Shown here in pieces: positions 16,675 through 24,755 of a stretch of 64,000 nt of DNA. Position numbers and translations under genes: made by a program. The notes beneath the pieces are model-generated. The model saw only the letters and a program-made list of their open reading frames with translations. It ran no database searches and was not told the DNA's origin. Each line of letters starts with the position of its first letter. Position 1 is the stretch's first letter. The DNA lies in NCBI GenBank assembly GCA_902475545.1, contig CABRZP010000010.1, positions 8,305 through 72,304 of the forward strand, given 5' to 3'. Source of the stretch: an uncultured bacterium (GTDB taxonomy: Bacteria > Cyanobacteriota > Vampirovibrionia > Gastranaerophilales > Gastranaerophilaceae).

Positions 16675-17224
16675 TTACATAAACTATGTTATTTGCACAT
16701 GCAAATCAAAGGAAGGTTCGGAAACGTAGTTTCTGATAATTTTCTTTCTTCGCCACATTTCTTTGACCGCAAAGAAACGTGGCACAAAGAAACTCTCTCC
16801 CATCACTACGTTCGCTAATAAATAGTAAATGCTCAACCTAAAGCGAGTAAACTCACTTGTATGTCACCCTGAACTTGTTTCAGGGTCTCAAATATTTACC
16901 GTTCAAACAATACTCGCTTCTGTTATTGTTTCGCATAACATTTATTGCTCACTTCGTGGAGGTCGAACCTTTATTGTATTATATGTAAGGGTTCGAGTCA
17001 TCATGGGATTCCCCTGAACCCCCTTTCTCCTCACCGGAGTGGGTATTATGCTACCAATATTGGTATAAGTTTGGTTATCTGCTTTTACAACTGTCACCCT
17101 GAATTTAGTTCAAGGTTTCGTTATTTTGAGATTCCGAAACAAGTTCGGAATGACAAAAAGTTGTAATGTGTATAATGACCTTATTATATCGATTTGATAT
17201 TTACCCCTAACATAGTTTATGTAA
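16675..17224. repeat. Dispersed ~0.5 kb non-coding repeat, copy 1
   Basis: A core (16704-17066) recurs almost unchanged at 31346-31708, with equal length of 363 bases. Both copies end in a shared tail (ATATC...TTTGATATTTACCCCTAA). This copy is bounded by a perfect 17-base inverted repeat, TTACATAAACTATGTTA at 16675-16691 and its complement at 17208-17224. Next to the left arm is the hairpin ATTTGC-ACAT-GCAAAT. Inside are the CCCTGAA-CTTGT-TTCAGGG hairpin (16867-16885), a 39-base sub-repeat (17027-17065) and TTCCGAA/TTCGGAA near 17140. No transposase is encoded. It fills the whole 700-base gap after recA. Confidence 0.85.
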
Positions 17225-17590
17225 CTATTCTAAAGTTATTTTTTCTTCCATTAAAAGTAAAATTTGGCTCAATCTTTCTGCATCATTCGTATGCCACCAA
17301 CCTATTAAAGCCTCGAAAGCTGTAGCTTGACGGTATTCCGTTTGAATATTTCTTCTGCCTATTGGAATTGGTAAATTCCTTGCCCTTTTTGCTATTTCGT
17401 GTTCTTCATCTGTAAGATGTTTGTCTATATAATGTAAAAGTTCACTTTGAAAATTTGTTTTTACAAAATTTGTTGTCATTTGGTGCAGTTTTTTTGCATT
17501 ATTCGTTTGACGGATGGTTTTTTCCCGTATGTATAATTCCCATACCGCATCACCTAAATAGGCATAATTTCTAAGGTTAATTTCTTGCAT
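17225..17590 (-). CDS. mrnC: Mini-ribonuclease 3
   Basis: 121 residues, a stand-alone RNase III catalytic domain without a double-stranded RNA-binding domain. It matures 23S rRNA in Firmicutes and cyanobacteria. The signature is seen in RNYAYLGDAVWELYIRE (catalytic Asp) and EYRQATAFEALIGWWH (second acidic site). The stop codon touches the right arm of the repeat at 17208-17224. No ribosome-binding site is clear. Confidence 0.9.
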   Translation of the reverse strand: MQEINLRNYAYLGDAVWELYIREKTIRQTNNAKKLHQMTTNFVKTNFQSELLHYIDKHLTDEEHEIAKRARNLPIPIGRRNIQTEYRQATAFEALIGWWHTNDAERLSQILLLMEEKITLE

Positions 17591-17673
17591 ATTCGAATTC
17601 TACTACAAATATATCCTGTTTGATATTTTTTTATTTGAATATAAAAATAAAATTGTTTAAGAGGTTTGTTTTT

Positions 17674-18240
17674 ATGTGGAAGAACTTGTTTATAGTATTT
17701 TTTCTGATTGCTGCTTTAGGTTCAACAACTTATGCAAAATGCCCGCTTGATAAAGATTTTGTAACAGTTGATAATAATGGGTCATTTTGCTATAAAAACT
17801 ATATTATTAGAATTCAGCAAGATAGAGCAATTTTTTATAATGCTTTGAATTTGTCTGATGAACAAATAAAAAAAAGAGAAGAATTTTTGCAGGCAAATAG
17901 TGCGATTTATGAACAGAAATTTCAAGAATTGAAAAAAGAAAGTTTAAAACTAAAAGCCTTAAAATTGGCAGGTGCTTCTGAATGCGATATTTTTTGTCAA
18001 AAAAATGCAGTCAGAAAGGTAAAAAATGAAATTGATAATCTTTTACGTCAGGAAAATAAGGCATTTAAAAAATGTTTAACCCGAGATCAGAGGGCAAAAT
18101 CTTCAATGATAAATAAATTGGTTCGGTTGGAGTGTAAGAGAAAACTATATTGCAAAAATTATTATAAATCGAATCCGCAAATGAAACATTTTGGAAATCC
18201 GCCTGTCGAATCTTGTTCTGTGTGTGAGTCTAAAAATTAA
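17674..18240 (+). CDS. Exported Spy/CpxP-like helical protein
   Basis: The ATG at 17674 follows AAGAGG and gives a signal peptide (MWKNLFIVFFLIAALGSTTYA) before KCPLD. About 188 residues. The mature part is mostly helical and charged, with LSDEQIKKREEF and later LTRDQRAK, echoing the paired LTxxQ motifs of Spy/CpxP periplasmic chaperones. Several cysteines (CPLD, CDIFC, CKRKLYC, CSVC) suggest disulphides, not usual in Spy. The assignment to Spy/CpxP is inference from these motifs. Confidence 0.7.
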   Translation: MWKNLFIVFFLIAALGSTTYAKCPLDKDFVTVDNNGSFCYKNYIIRIQQDRAIFYNALNLSDEQIKKREEFLQANSAIYEQKFQELKKESLKLKALKLAGASECDIFCQKNAVRKVKNEIDNLLRQENKAFKKCLTRDQRAKSSMINKLVRLECKRKLYCKNYYKSNPQMKHFGNPPVESCSVCESKN

Positions 18241-18280
18241 ATATAAAGTAAATAAATGATGATTTTTTATAAAAATTTAT

Positions 18281-18286
18281 TATAAT
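18281..18286 (+). promoter_or_regulatory. -10 box, leaderless start of the gene at 18293
   Basis: Consensus TATAAT, then GATGGT, then ATG. No ribosome-binding site. Confidence 0.65.
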
Positions 18287-18292
18287 GATGGT

Positions 18293-18937
18293 ATGAATAA
18301 GTGTAAATTTATTTGTAAAATATTATTTGCAGTATTTTTGCTTTTGCAAGGTGCATTTTGTTGTGCAAAATCCTTACCTACAAGTACTGATGCAAAAGGA
18401 TATATTGGAACATTACCTGACTTAACAAGAGAATATGAAGTTAAAGAATCTCCTAATTCTACTCCGGAGGTTAAACCGGCTAAAGATTTTAATTCGGAAA
18501 AAGCTTTAAAGCCTGTGCCTAGAGATAATCCTGCTTTTGTTAATATAATTCTAAAATCTGATAAAACTTCTCAGTATATAAATGACTTAAATGAATTTAT
18601 TCCAATGCTTGAAAATATTGTAGATATTATTGACGATGATGAAAATGTTCAAGTTTTTAATGCAAAAGTCTTTTATTTCAATAAAAGTGCGGATTATTTT
18701 AGAGATAAATATGATAAAAAACCTGAAAGTCATTTTGCATCATATAAAAAAGTTTTAGACTTGAGTCTTCATGCTCGTTCTATTGCCCTGTTGAGAAATG
18801 AGGCAGTTAGATATAATCCGTATCTATCTTATGGTAATGCAGGTTATATTTATAATCCTAATAATATTCAGGAGCAGTTAGGGTTTTTAAAAACAGAAAT
18901 TGAACAAACTATTTTGATACTCAAAGAATCTAATTAA
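18293..18937 (+). CDS. Exported protein of unknown function
   Basis: 214 residues with a signal peptide of about 25 residues (hydrophobic core KILFAVFLLLQGAFCCA). The mature part begins with a Pro/Lys-rich stretch of about 50 residues, then a helical acidic domain (DLNEFIPMLENIVDIIDDD...) with many Tyr/Asn. A lipobox is not convincing, although LQGAFC could be read as one. No family recognised. It lies 43 bases before the LptF/G-type permease gene, and both lack ribosome-binding sites. Confidence 0.7.
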   Translation: MNKCKFICKILFAVFLLLQGAFCCAKSLPTSTDAKGYIGTLPDLTREYEVKESPNSTPEVKPAKDFNSEKALKPVPRDNPAFVNIILKSDKTSQYINDLNEFIPMLENIVDIIDDDENVQVFNAKVFYFNKSADYFRDKYDKKPESHFASYKKVLDLSLHARSIALLRNEAVRYNPYLSYGNAGYIYNPNNIQEQLGFLKTEIEQTILILKESN

Positions 18938-18980
18938 AGTATTTGATAAAAACTTATTTTTGAATTAAAATCAAATTATT

Positions 18981-20123
18981 ATGGAACGTTTAAAACAAGT
19001 TATAGAGTATTTAAAAGATAAATATAATAATACAAAAATTCTTGACAGATATTTGTTGAAACAGGTTATAGAACTTTTTTTAATGGGTGTATTTGTTTTC
19101 ACAACAATTATTTTTGCATCAGATACTTTTATAACTTTGATTAAACAAATTGCTAAATTTGGTATTCCGTTTAAAATTGCTTTTATTATGATATTGCTAA
19201 ATTTACCTTCAGTAATTGTAATGACAATTCCTATGGGTGTTTTATTATCAACTGTAATGACATTAAACAGATTAAGCCTTTCGTCAGAAATTACGGTTAT
19301 GAGAGCGTGTGGTATAGGTCTTAATAGAATTGCAAAACCAATATTTATATTTGCAGTTATTATGTCGTTATCAAGTTTCTTTATAAATGAAACGGTTGTT
19401 CCTGTTATGACTAAACAGTCTAAAGATTTGGCTTTATGGGCATTAGGTCAGAAAAATATTCCTGATGGGAAGCAAAATTTTGTGTTTAAAGAACTAAATG
19501 ATACCGGAGGATTAAAAAGGTTATTTTATGTTGGTTTATGTGAAAAGAAAACCTTGCATAATGTAACTGTTTTGGATATGGCTAAAAAAGATACTATTCA
19601 AGTCCTTCAAGCAAGAGAAGGTAAAACTTCACCGGATGGTTGGGTATTTGAAAAAGGTGCTGCTTATACTATCGGTAAAGAAGGTGAAGTATTAAATACA
19701 ACTTTATTTGATACTTCAACGGTAAAATTTGGTTTAGATTTATCAAAACAATTAAACAAAAATATTGCAAAAGAGATGAATTTTGCACAATTGTTGAAAT
19801 ATTTAACGCGTTCTGATATTCAAGATTCGGAAAGAGCTGTATTTACGATAGAATTATTTGATAAAATTGCTTTACCTTTGACTACAATAGTTTTTGTACT
19901 TGTAGGTGTACCTTTAGCGATAACTCCGCCTCGTGTGAGATATAACAGAGGATTTTTGTTTAGTATTTTAATCATTTTTGCATATTATGTAGTGAGAGCA
20001 CTTTCCATATCGTTTGGTGAAGCCGGTTCTCTGCCTCCATTCCTTGCAGCTTGGCTGCCAAATATTATTCTTGCGGTTTGGGGATCTTATTTGTATTACA
20101 AAAAAGTCTATACTATTGAATAA
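18981..20123 (+). CDS. LptF/LptG-family permease
   Basis: 380 residues of the YjgP/YjgQ family, the membrane part of the ABC machine that extracts lipopolysaccharide from the inner membrane. Three or so helices near the N-terminus (LFLMGVFVFTTIIFASD..., IPMGVLLSTVMTLNRLS with the conserved EITVMRACGI), a periplasmic jellyroll domain from about 140 to 280, and three C-terminal helices. As in cyanobacteria, one protein may fill both F and G places. It supports a diderm envelope. The ATG follows TAAAAT by nine bases and lacks a ribosome-binding site. Confidence 0.88.
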   Translation: MERLKQVIEYLKDKYNNTKILDRYLLKQVIELFLMGVFVFTTIIFASDTFITLIKQIAKFGIPFKIAFIMILLNLPSVIVMTIPMGVLLSTVMTLNRLSLSSEITVMRACGIGLNRIAKPIFIFAVIMSLSSFFINETVVPVMTKQSKDLALWALGQKNIPDGKQNFVFKELNDTGGLKRLFYVGLCEKKTLHNVTVLDMAKKDTIQVLQAREGKTSPDGWVFEKGAAYTIGKEGEVLNTTLFDTSTVKFGLDLSKQLNKNIAKEMNFAQLLKYLTRSDIQDSERAVFTIELFDKIALPLTTIVFVLVGVPLAITPPRVRYNRGFLFSILIIFAYYVVRALSISFGEAGSLPPFLAAWLPNIILAVWGSYLYYKKVYTIE

Positions 20124-20172
20124 ATTTTGTAAAATCATACTTTTAATGGTAAAAAAATTTTTATTCTTGTTT

Positions 20173-20178
20173 TAGAAT
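20173..20178 (+). promoter_or_regulatory. -10 box, leaderless start of the gene at 20185
   Basis: TAGAAT, then ATAGGT, then ATG. The six-base spacer is identical to that before the gene at 9690. Confidence 0.5.
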
Positions 20179-20184
20179 ATAGGT

Positions 20185-20871
20185 ATGGATAGTAGTGGAA
20201 ACAAAAATAACATATCTGAAAATATATTCAGCCAAAAATACGGATTTTCTCCTGTAAATCCTTTTGGCGGTGGTTTTAATCCTACAGAAAATGTTCAGGA
20301 GAAAGTTTCTACAAATCCTATCAGACGTTTGAACGGTTATGATTCTACAATTTTGAATAAAGCTAATATTCAGGATTCTGAAGGTGAAGAATTAAGTGTT
20401 GAATATAGAATAAAAGAGAAAGAATCAATATTAAAAGATTTAGAATCTAAAATCAAAATCGCAGATAATTATGGGACACAAAATGAAGCTTTAGGATTAA
20501 AAGCTAAACGTCAAAGAGTCATGGATGAGTTAAGATCTCTTCGAAAATTGCAGGCTTATGGCGGCAGAACTCTTGGTGAAAAGGCACATTTTCATGATTC
20601 TTTTAAAAAGAGAATGCCTTTGATTTATAAGGTTCAAGAATTTATATCAAGACAAATTTTAGCAAGGGTGTCTAAAAAGATTAATTCTGTTGTTACATTG
20701 AGTGATTCTCTTGAACAGCTTTCAGAAATTAGTCGTAGTGTTGATGAATTAATTGATATGAATGTTCCTTATGGTGAAAAGGTTCAGAATTATGAAAAAT
20801 TGACTGAATATTTAAAACAAGCAAATATGATACATTCTAAAATATCTAAATCTATGACAAAACGAATTTAA
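20185..20871 (+). CDS. Unknown helical protein
   Basis: 228 residues. A low-complexity Asn/Gly/Ser-rich N-terminal part (about 1-60, NPFGGGFNPTEN) precedes a long, charged, probably coiled-coil stretch (75-115, EYRIKEKESILKDLESKIKI) and a second helical part (145-225). No signal peptide or membrane helix. Not recognised. It is followed after about 60 bases by a metallopeptidase-like gene with its own ribosome-binding site. Confidence 0.65.
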   Translation: MDSSGNKNNISENIFSQKYGFSPVNPFGGGFNPTENVQEKVSTNPIRRLNGYDSTILNKANIQDSEGEELSVEYRIKEKESILKDLESKIKIADNYGTQNEALGLKAKRQRVMDELRSLRKLQAYGGRTLGEKAHFHDSFKKRMPLIYKVQEFISRQILARVSKKINSVVTLSDSLEQLSEISRSVDELIDMNVPYGEKVQNYEKLTEYLKQANMIHSKISKSMTKRI

Positions 20872-20930
20872 TTATAGTGTTAAATTTTTTCTTGTTATGT
20901 TTTTATATTTTATAACTGGAAAGATTTATA

Positions 20931-22085
20931 ATGACTAAAATAAATATATCTGCTATAGATAAAACTTGTTCATCTGTTTTGCAAGATTTAGCCGAAAAAC
21001 ACAAAAAACAAGATTATAAACTTTTAACAAAAATTGAGAATAGTTCTAATTTTGATGAATTTTCTCCAAGCTGGGGAGAACTTTCTGATGATATAGGAAC
21101 ATATAGTTATGTGAAAGTTGGTAAAATTTCAGATAATGCGTTTTTCAAAGAAGTTATGACATTATATAACAAAGCCGGTGAAATTGTGAAACGTATTTTT
21201 AGAACTAACGGTTCTAATACAGCAGTAAGACAATATTCTTATCCGGAAGAAGATAGGCGAATAATAGAGTTTTATAACGGCGAAGGAAGGAAACTTGCTA
21301 CTGAAATTCAGACTTGCAGGAAATGGATTGATAATACGCTAAAAAAATTTTTATCAAAAAGAATAAATTATTTAACAGATGAAAATAATAATCCATTAAG
21401 AGAAATAATTTTTACATTGGTGAATGAAGGTCATAAAAAGGTTGCCAGTGCAAAAATTTTAGATAAAGACGAAAAAAAATATTTGTTTGATTTTAAAAAA
21501 TCAGGTTTTGATAATTCTGATTCTGTATCAAAGAAAGATAAATTTTTATTGGTAAGATTTCTCGACCCGCGTAGTGATGAAGGGTTAGAGTATTTAACAC
21601 GAATGTTTTTAAATCAAAAGCATCTTTCAAAGTTAAAAATAAATATTTTTCCAAATTCTTTTTCTGTTTCATCAGATTCACTCGGGTATTTTTCTCCTGA
21701 TAAGAGAAAGATTGCATATAGTCCGGAACTTAAAGATAAAGCAATACTTAGTGCTGTTAATACTGTTGTTCACGAGGTTGAACATGCTTTTCAGTATTCG
21801 CAAATAGGGCGATTGGGAAAAACCAGAACAACTTATGAAATGGATGCATACTTAAGGTTGGGAGATTTGGAGCATGAGAAAATTGGAGAGGCACTAAAAT
21901 ATGCTGATGCAAGAGATAATTATCCACGGTTTAACAATTTTAGTGAGTTAAGTGAAGCCAAAAAAAGGGAGTATAGAGAAAATTATCTTGAAGTTAAAGC
22001 AAGAGAAGCCGGACTTAATGCGGAACAGATTTATATAAAATCAAATGTAAATAATTATTTGTTTTTTGATGTTAATTTTGAGTAG
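20931..22085 (+). CDS. Putative zinc metallopeptidase-like protein
   Basis: 384 residues, no signal peptide. An HEXXH zinc motif is present in NTVVHEVEHAFQYSQ (about residues 280-294), followed by EMDAYLR about 25 residues later, which could supply the third ligand (ExxA as in gluzincins). The first 190 residues are a separate, charged region with repeated patterns of the type YNKAGEIVKRIF and YNGEGRKLATEI. GGAAAG ribosome-binding site. The family is not recognised, and activity is inferred from the motif only. Confidence 0.65.
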   Translation: MTKINISAIDKTCSSVLQDLAEKHKKQDYKLLTKIENSSNFDEFSPSWGELSDDIGTYSYVKVGKISDNAFFKEVMTLYNKAGEIVKRIFRTNGSNTAVRQYSYPEEDRRIIEFYNGEGRKLATEIQTCRKWIDNTLKKFLSKRINYLTDENNNPLREIIFTLVNEGHKKVASAKILDKDEKKYLFDFKKSGFDNSDSVSKKDKFLLVRFLDPRSDEGLEYLTRMFLNQKHLSKLKINIFPNSFSVSSDSLGYFSPDKRKIAYSPELKDKAILSAVNTVVHEVEHAFQYSQIGRLGKTRTTYEMDAYLRLGDLEHEKIGEALKYADARDNYPRFNNFSELSEAKKREYRENYLEVKAREAGLNAEQIYIKSNVNNYLFFDVNFE

Positions 22086-22166
22086 GTATGTCCTTTAAAA
22101 TCTAATCTTGATTGTATCCTATGTTTGTCTTACAATCAGTTTGAGAATTAGCTTTAAGGAGAAATT

Positions 22167-23630
22167 ATGAACGAGCTGTTAAAAAAATCTGCTGTAGAGC
22201 AAAGCAAAGCTTTAAAAAATAAAGAAATTTCAGCTGTAGAACTTACAGAAGCAGCATTTGAAAGAATAGATTCTTTAGAAGATAAAATTGGAGCATTTAA
22301 TTCTTTAACAAAAGAGACTGCTCTTAATACCGCTAAAAAAGTTGATGAAAAAATTGCCAAAGGGGAAGAATTACCGCTTCTTGCAGGTATCCCTCTTGCA
22401 TTGAAAGATAATATGAACCTTGTTGGTTCTAAAACAACTGCATCAAGCAAAATCTTAGAAAATTTTGTTTCACCGTTCAATGCAACTATTACAGAAAAAT
22501 TATTAAATAATTATGTTCCGATTGTCGGAAAAGCAAACTTAGATGAATTTGCAATGGGTTCTTCTAATGAAAATTCAGCATTTAATAAAGTTCATAACCC
22601 TTGGGATTTGAATAAAGTTCCGGGTGGTTCATCAGGCGGTTCAGCTGCCAGTGTTGCTGCTTGCGAAGCTACTCTTGCATTAGGTTCTGATACAGGCGGA
22701 TCTATTCGTCTTCCTGCAAGTTTTTGCGGTATTGTCGGTATGAAACCTACTTACGGAAGAGTTTCTCGTTACGGCTTAATTGCCTTCGCCTCTTCTCTTG
22801 ACCAAATTGGTCCTTTTGCAAGAACAGTTGAAGATGCCGCTAATCTTTTAGAAGTTATTTCAGGACATGATCCTAAAGATTCAACTTCATTAGACTTACC
22901 TGTTGAACATTATTCTCAAACTTTGAGCAATGATTTAAAAGGTAAAAAAGTTGGTGTTATTAAAGAACTTATGACCGAAGGTAATTCTCCTTGTGTTCAA
23001 AAAGCTCTTCAAAATGCTATTGAAACTTATAAAAAATTAGGATGCGAAATTGTAGAAGTTTCATTGAAAAAATTAAAATATTCAATTGGTATTTACTACA
23101 TTTTAGCAACTGCAGAATGTTCTTCAAACCTTGCAAGATTTGATGGCGTTAAATATGGTTATAGAACAGCTAATCCTGAAAATCTTATGGAAATGTATAC
23201 AAAAACACGTGCTGAAGGTTTCGGACCTGAAGTTAAACGTCGTATAATGCTTGGTACTTATGCATTGTCTTCAGGTTATTATGATGCATATTACAAAAAA
23301 GCTCAACAAATGAGAGCTTTAGTAACCGAAGAATTTGCTGAAGCATTTAAACAAGTTGATGTATTAATTTCACCCACTTGCCCTAATACAGCGTTTGAAC
23401 TAGGTGCAAAATCATCTGATCCTTTAGCTATGTATTTAACAGATATTGCTACAATTAGTTGTAACCTTGCAGGTCTTCCTGGCATTAGTGTTCCTGCAGG
23501 TTTTGATACTGATGGTATGCCGATTGGTTTACAAATCCTTGCACCACAGCTTCAAGAAGCTAAATTGTTTAATTTTGCTTACCAATTTGAACAGGCAAAT
23601 GATTTCTACACTAAATTAGCAAATATTTAG
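22167..23630 (+). CDS. gatA: Glutamyl-tRNA(Gln) amidotransferase subunit A
   Basis: 487 residues, full length. The amidase signature and Ser-cisSer-Lys triad are visible: LALKDNMNLVGSKTTASS, GGSSGGSAASVA and GSDTGGSIRLPA. It releases ammonia from glutamine for transamidation of Glu-tRNA(Gln). AAGGAG ribosome-binding site. gatB and gatC are not adjacent. A 15-base-pair terminator follows. Confidence 0.96.
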   Translation: MNELLKKSAVEQSKALKNKEISAVELTEAAFERIDSLEDKIGAFNSLTKETALNTAKKVDEKIAKGEELPLLAGIPLALKDNMNLVGSKTTASSKILENFVSPFNATITEKLLNNYVPIVGKANLDEFAMGSSNENSAFNKVHNPWDLNKVPGGSSGGSAASVAACEATLALGSDTGGSIRLPASFCGIVGMKPTYGRVSRYGLIAFASSLDQIGPFARTVEDAANLLEVISGHDPKDSTSLDLPVEHYSQTLSNDLKGKKVGVIKELMTEGNSPCVQKALQNAIETYKKLGCEIVEVSLKKLKYSIGIYYILATAECSSNLARFDGVKYGYRTANPENLMEMYTKTRAEGFGPEVKRRIMLGTYALSSGYYDAYYKKAQQMRALVTEEFAEAFKQVDVLISPTCPNTAFELGAKSSDPLAMYLTDIATISCNLAGLPGISVPAGFDTDGMPIGLQILAPQLQEAKLFNFAYQFEQANDFYTKLANI

Positions 23631-23652
23631 TTAAAATTATTTCAAATATTTA

Positions 23653-23690
23653 AAAGAGCCGTTTCAAGAATTGAAACGGCTCTTTCTTAT
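23653..23690 (+). terminator. gatA terminator
   Basis: AAAGAGCCGTTTCAA-GAA-TTGAAACGGCTCTTT, 15 base pairs with a T-rich tail. It probably serves the opposing methyltransferase gene as well. Confidence 0.9.
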
Positions 23691-23703
23691 TATAAGATTT
23701 AAT

Positions 23704-24585
23704 TTAAGGTTTTTGGAAAACGAAAATATATTCATGTGTAAATATACTAAATCCGCCAGCTAAAGCTCTATATCTCCATAGGTTAGCTGTTCTGCCTTTT
23801 CCTCTTTCATTACCTTGAATATCTTTTACTATTGTTGATTTTAGTACGAAACCAAGTTTTCTCATTCTGTTCATACACTCAAAGCCGAGGGGTTGAACTT
23901 CTGAATTTTTATAACTATCACCGATTATTAAACAAGCAAATCTGCCTTTTTCTAATAAATCGTAACCATTTTTTGCAACTTTTTCAAACATATCATAGAA
24001 TTCTTCTGTAGATTCACAGTTTGATAAATCTTCTTTTTTGTCAGAGAATCTGATAATGTCGTCATAAGGCGGATGAAGCATTAAGAATTGAGCTTTTTCT
24101 TCACCCATAATGTCTAGTCTTGCTTTAACTTTATCAACTGCCAATTGGCTTGTAGAATCCGCACAAATTATATTTACATCAGTAACGAGCTGTTTTGGTG
24201 TAAATTTTTCGGAAACGCTTTCGGCTAATTCTTCTTTTAGTTCAACACCAATGCAGCGTCTGTTCATATTTATTGCTTCAATACCTGATGTTCCTGAACC
24301 AAAAAATAAATCAAGAACAACATCATTCTTTTTAGTATATCGTTCATACATTTGTTGAGCGATTTGTGGAATATAATTTCCATGATATTCGTTAGAATGA
24401 CCGTGTTCACGGAGTCTTGACGGGAATTGCCATAATGTTCCTGTTAAAATATGTGCGTAATCTCGCCATTTTTTTAAATTTATATCACTGTATTTGGTTG
24501 TTTTTACTTCATTCTCTTTTACAACTTTTAAATTAGGTTTAACCTGTGGTTGTAATTTTAGATTTGTATTACTTTTTCTAGCCAA
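23704..24585 (-). CDS. Orphan DNA methyltransferase (amino-methylating type)
   Basis: 293 residues from a TTG start with GGGGGA five bases upstream. The SAM-binding motif is DLFFGSGTSGIEAINMNRR followed by CIGVELKEE (about 95-120). The catalytic motif IV reads LHPPYDD (about 170) where most enzymes have (D/N/S)PPY. The order with motif I before IV, and TLWQFPSRLREHG near the N-terminus, match beta/gamma-type N4/N6 methylases. There is no restriction gene beside it, so it may be a regulatory or solitary methylase. Confidence 0.85.
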   Translation of the reverse strand: MARKSNTNLKLQPQVKPNLKVVKENEVKTTKYSDINLKKWRDYAHILTGTLWQFPSRLREHGHSNEYHGNYIPQIAQQMYERYTKKNDVVLDLFFGSGTSGIEAINMNRRCIGVELKEELAESVSEKFTPKQLVTDVNIICADSTSQLAVDKVKARLDIMGEEKAQFLMLHPPYDDIIRFSDKKEDLSNCESTEEFYDMFEKVAKNGYDLLEKGRFACLIIGDSYKNSEVQPLGFECMNRMRKLGFVLKSTIVKDIQGNERGKGRTANLWRYRALAGGFSIFTHEYIFVFQKP

Positions 24586-24755
24586 AATGTCCCCCGTAAT
24601 CTATAATTTTATAATTTACATGTCCGGTAATTTTATTTACCTACTAATCTTATAAAAATGTTTCAATATTGTAATCAAACATTTAGATGATTTTGTGTTT
24701 GCGGTAGATTTAGATTGAGGATGAGTATAGAGATTTAGACTTACGAAAGAGTATT

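Noticed and set aside
16829..17017. Open frame beginning MLNLKRVNSLVCHPELVSGS in the first large repeat, and its twin at 31471-31659
   Set aside because: The frame exists in both repeat copies because the DNA is repeated. The HPELVSGS peptide is the translation of a common hairpin repeat (CCCTGAA...TTCAGGG). No ribosome-binding site supports a gene.
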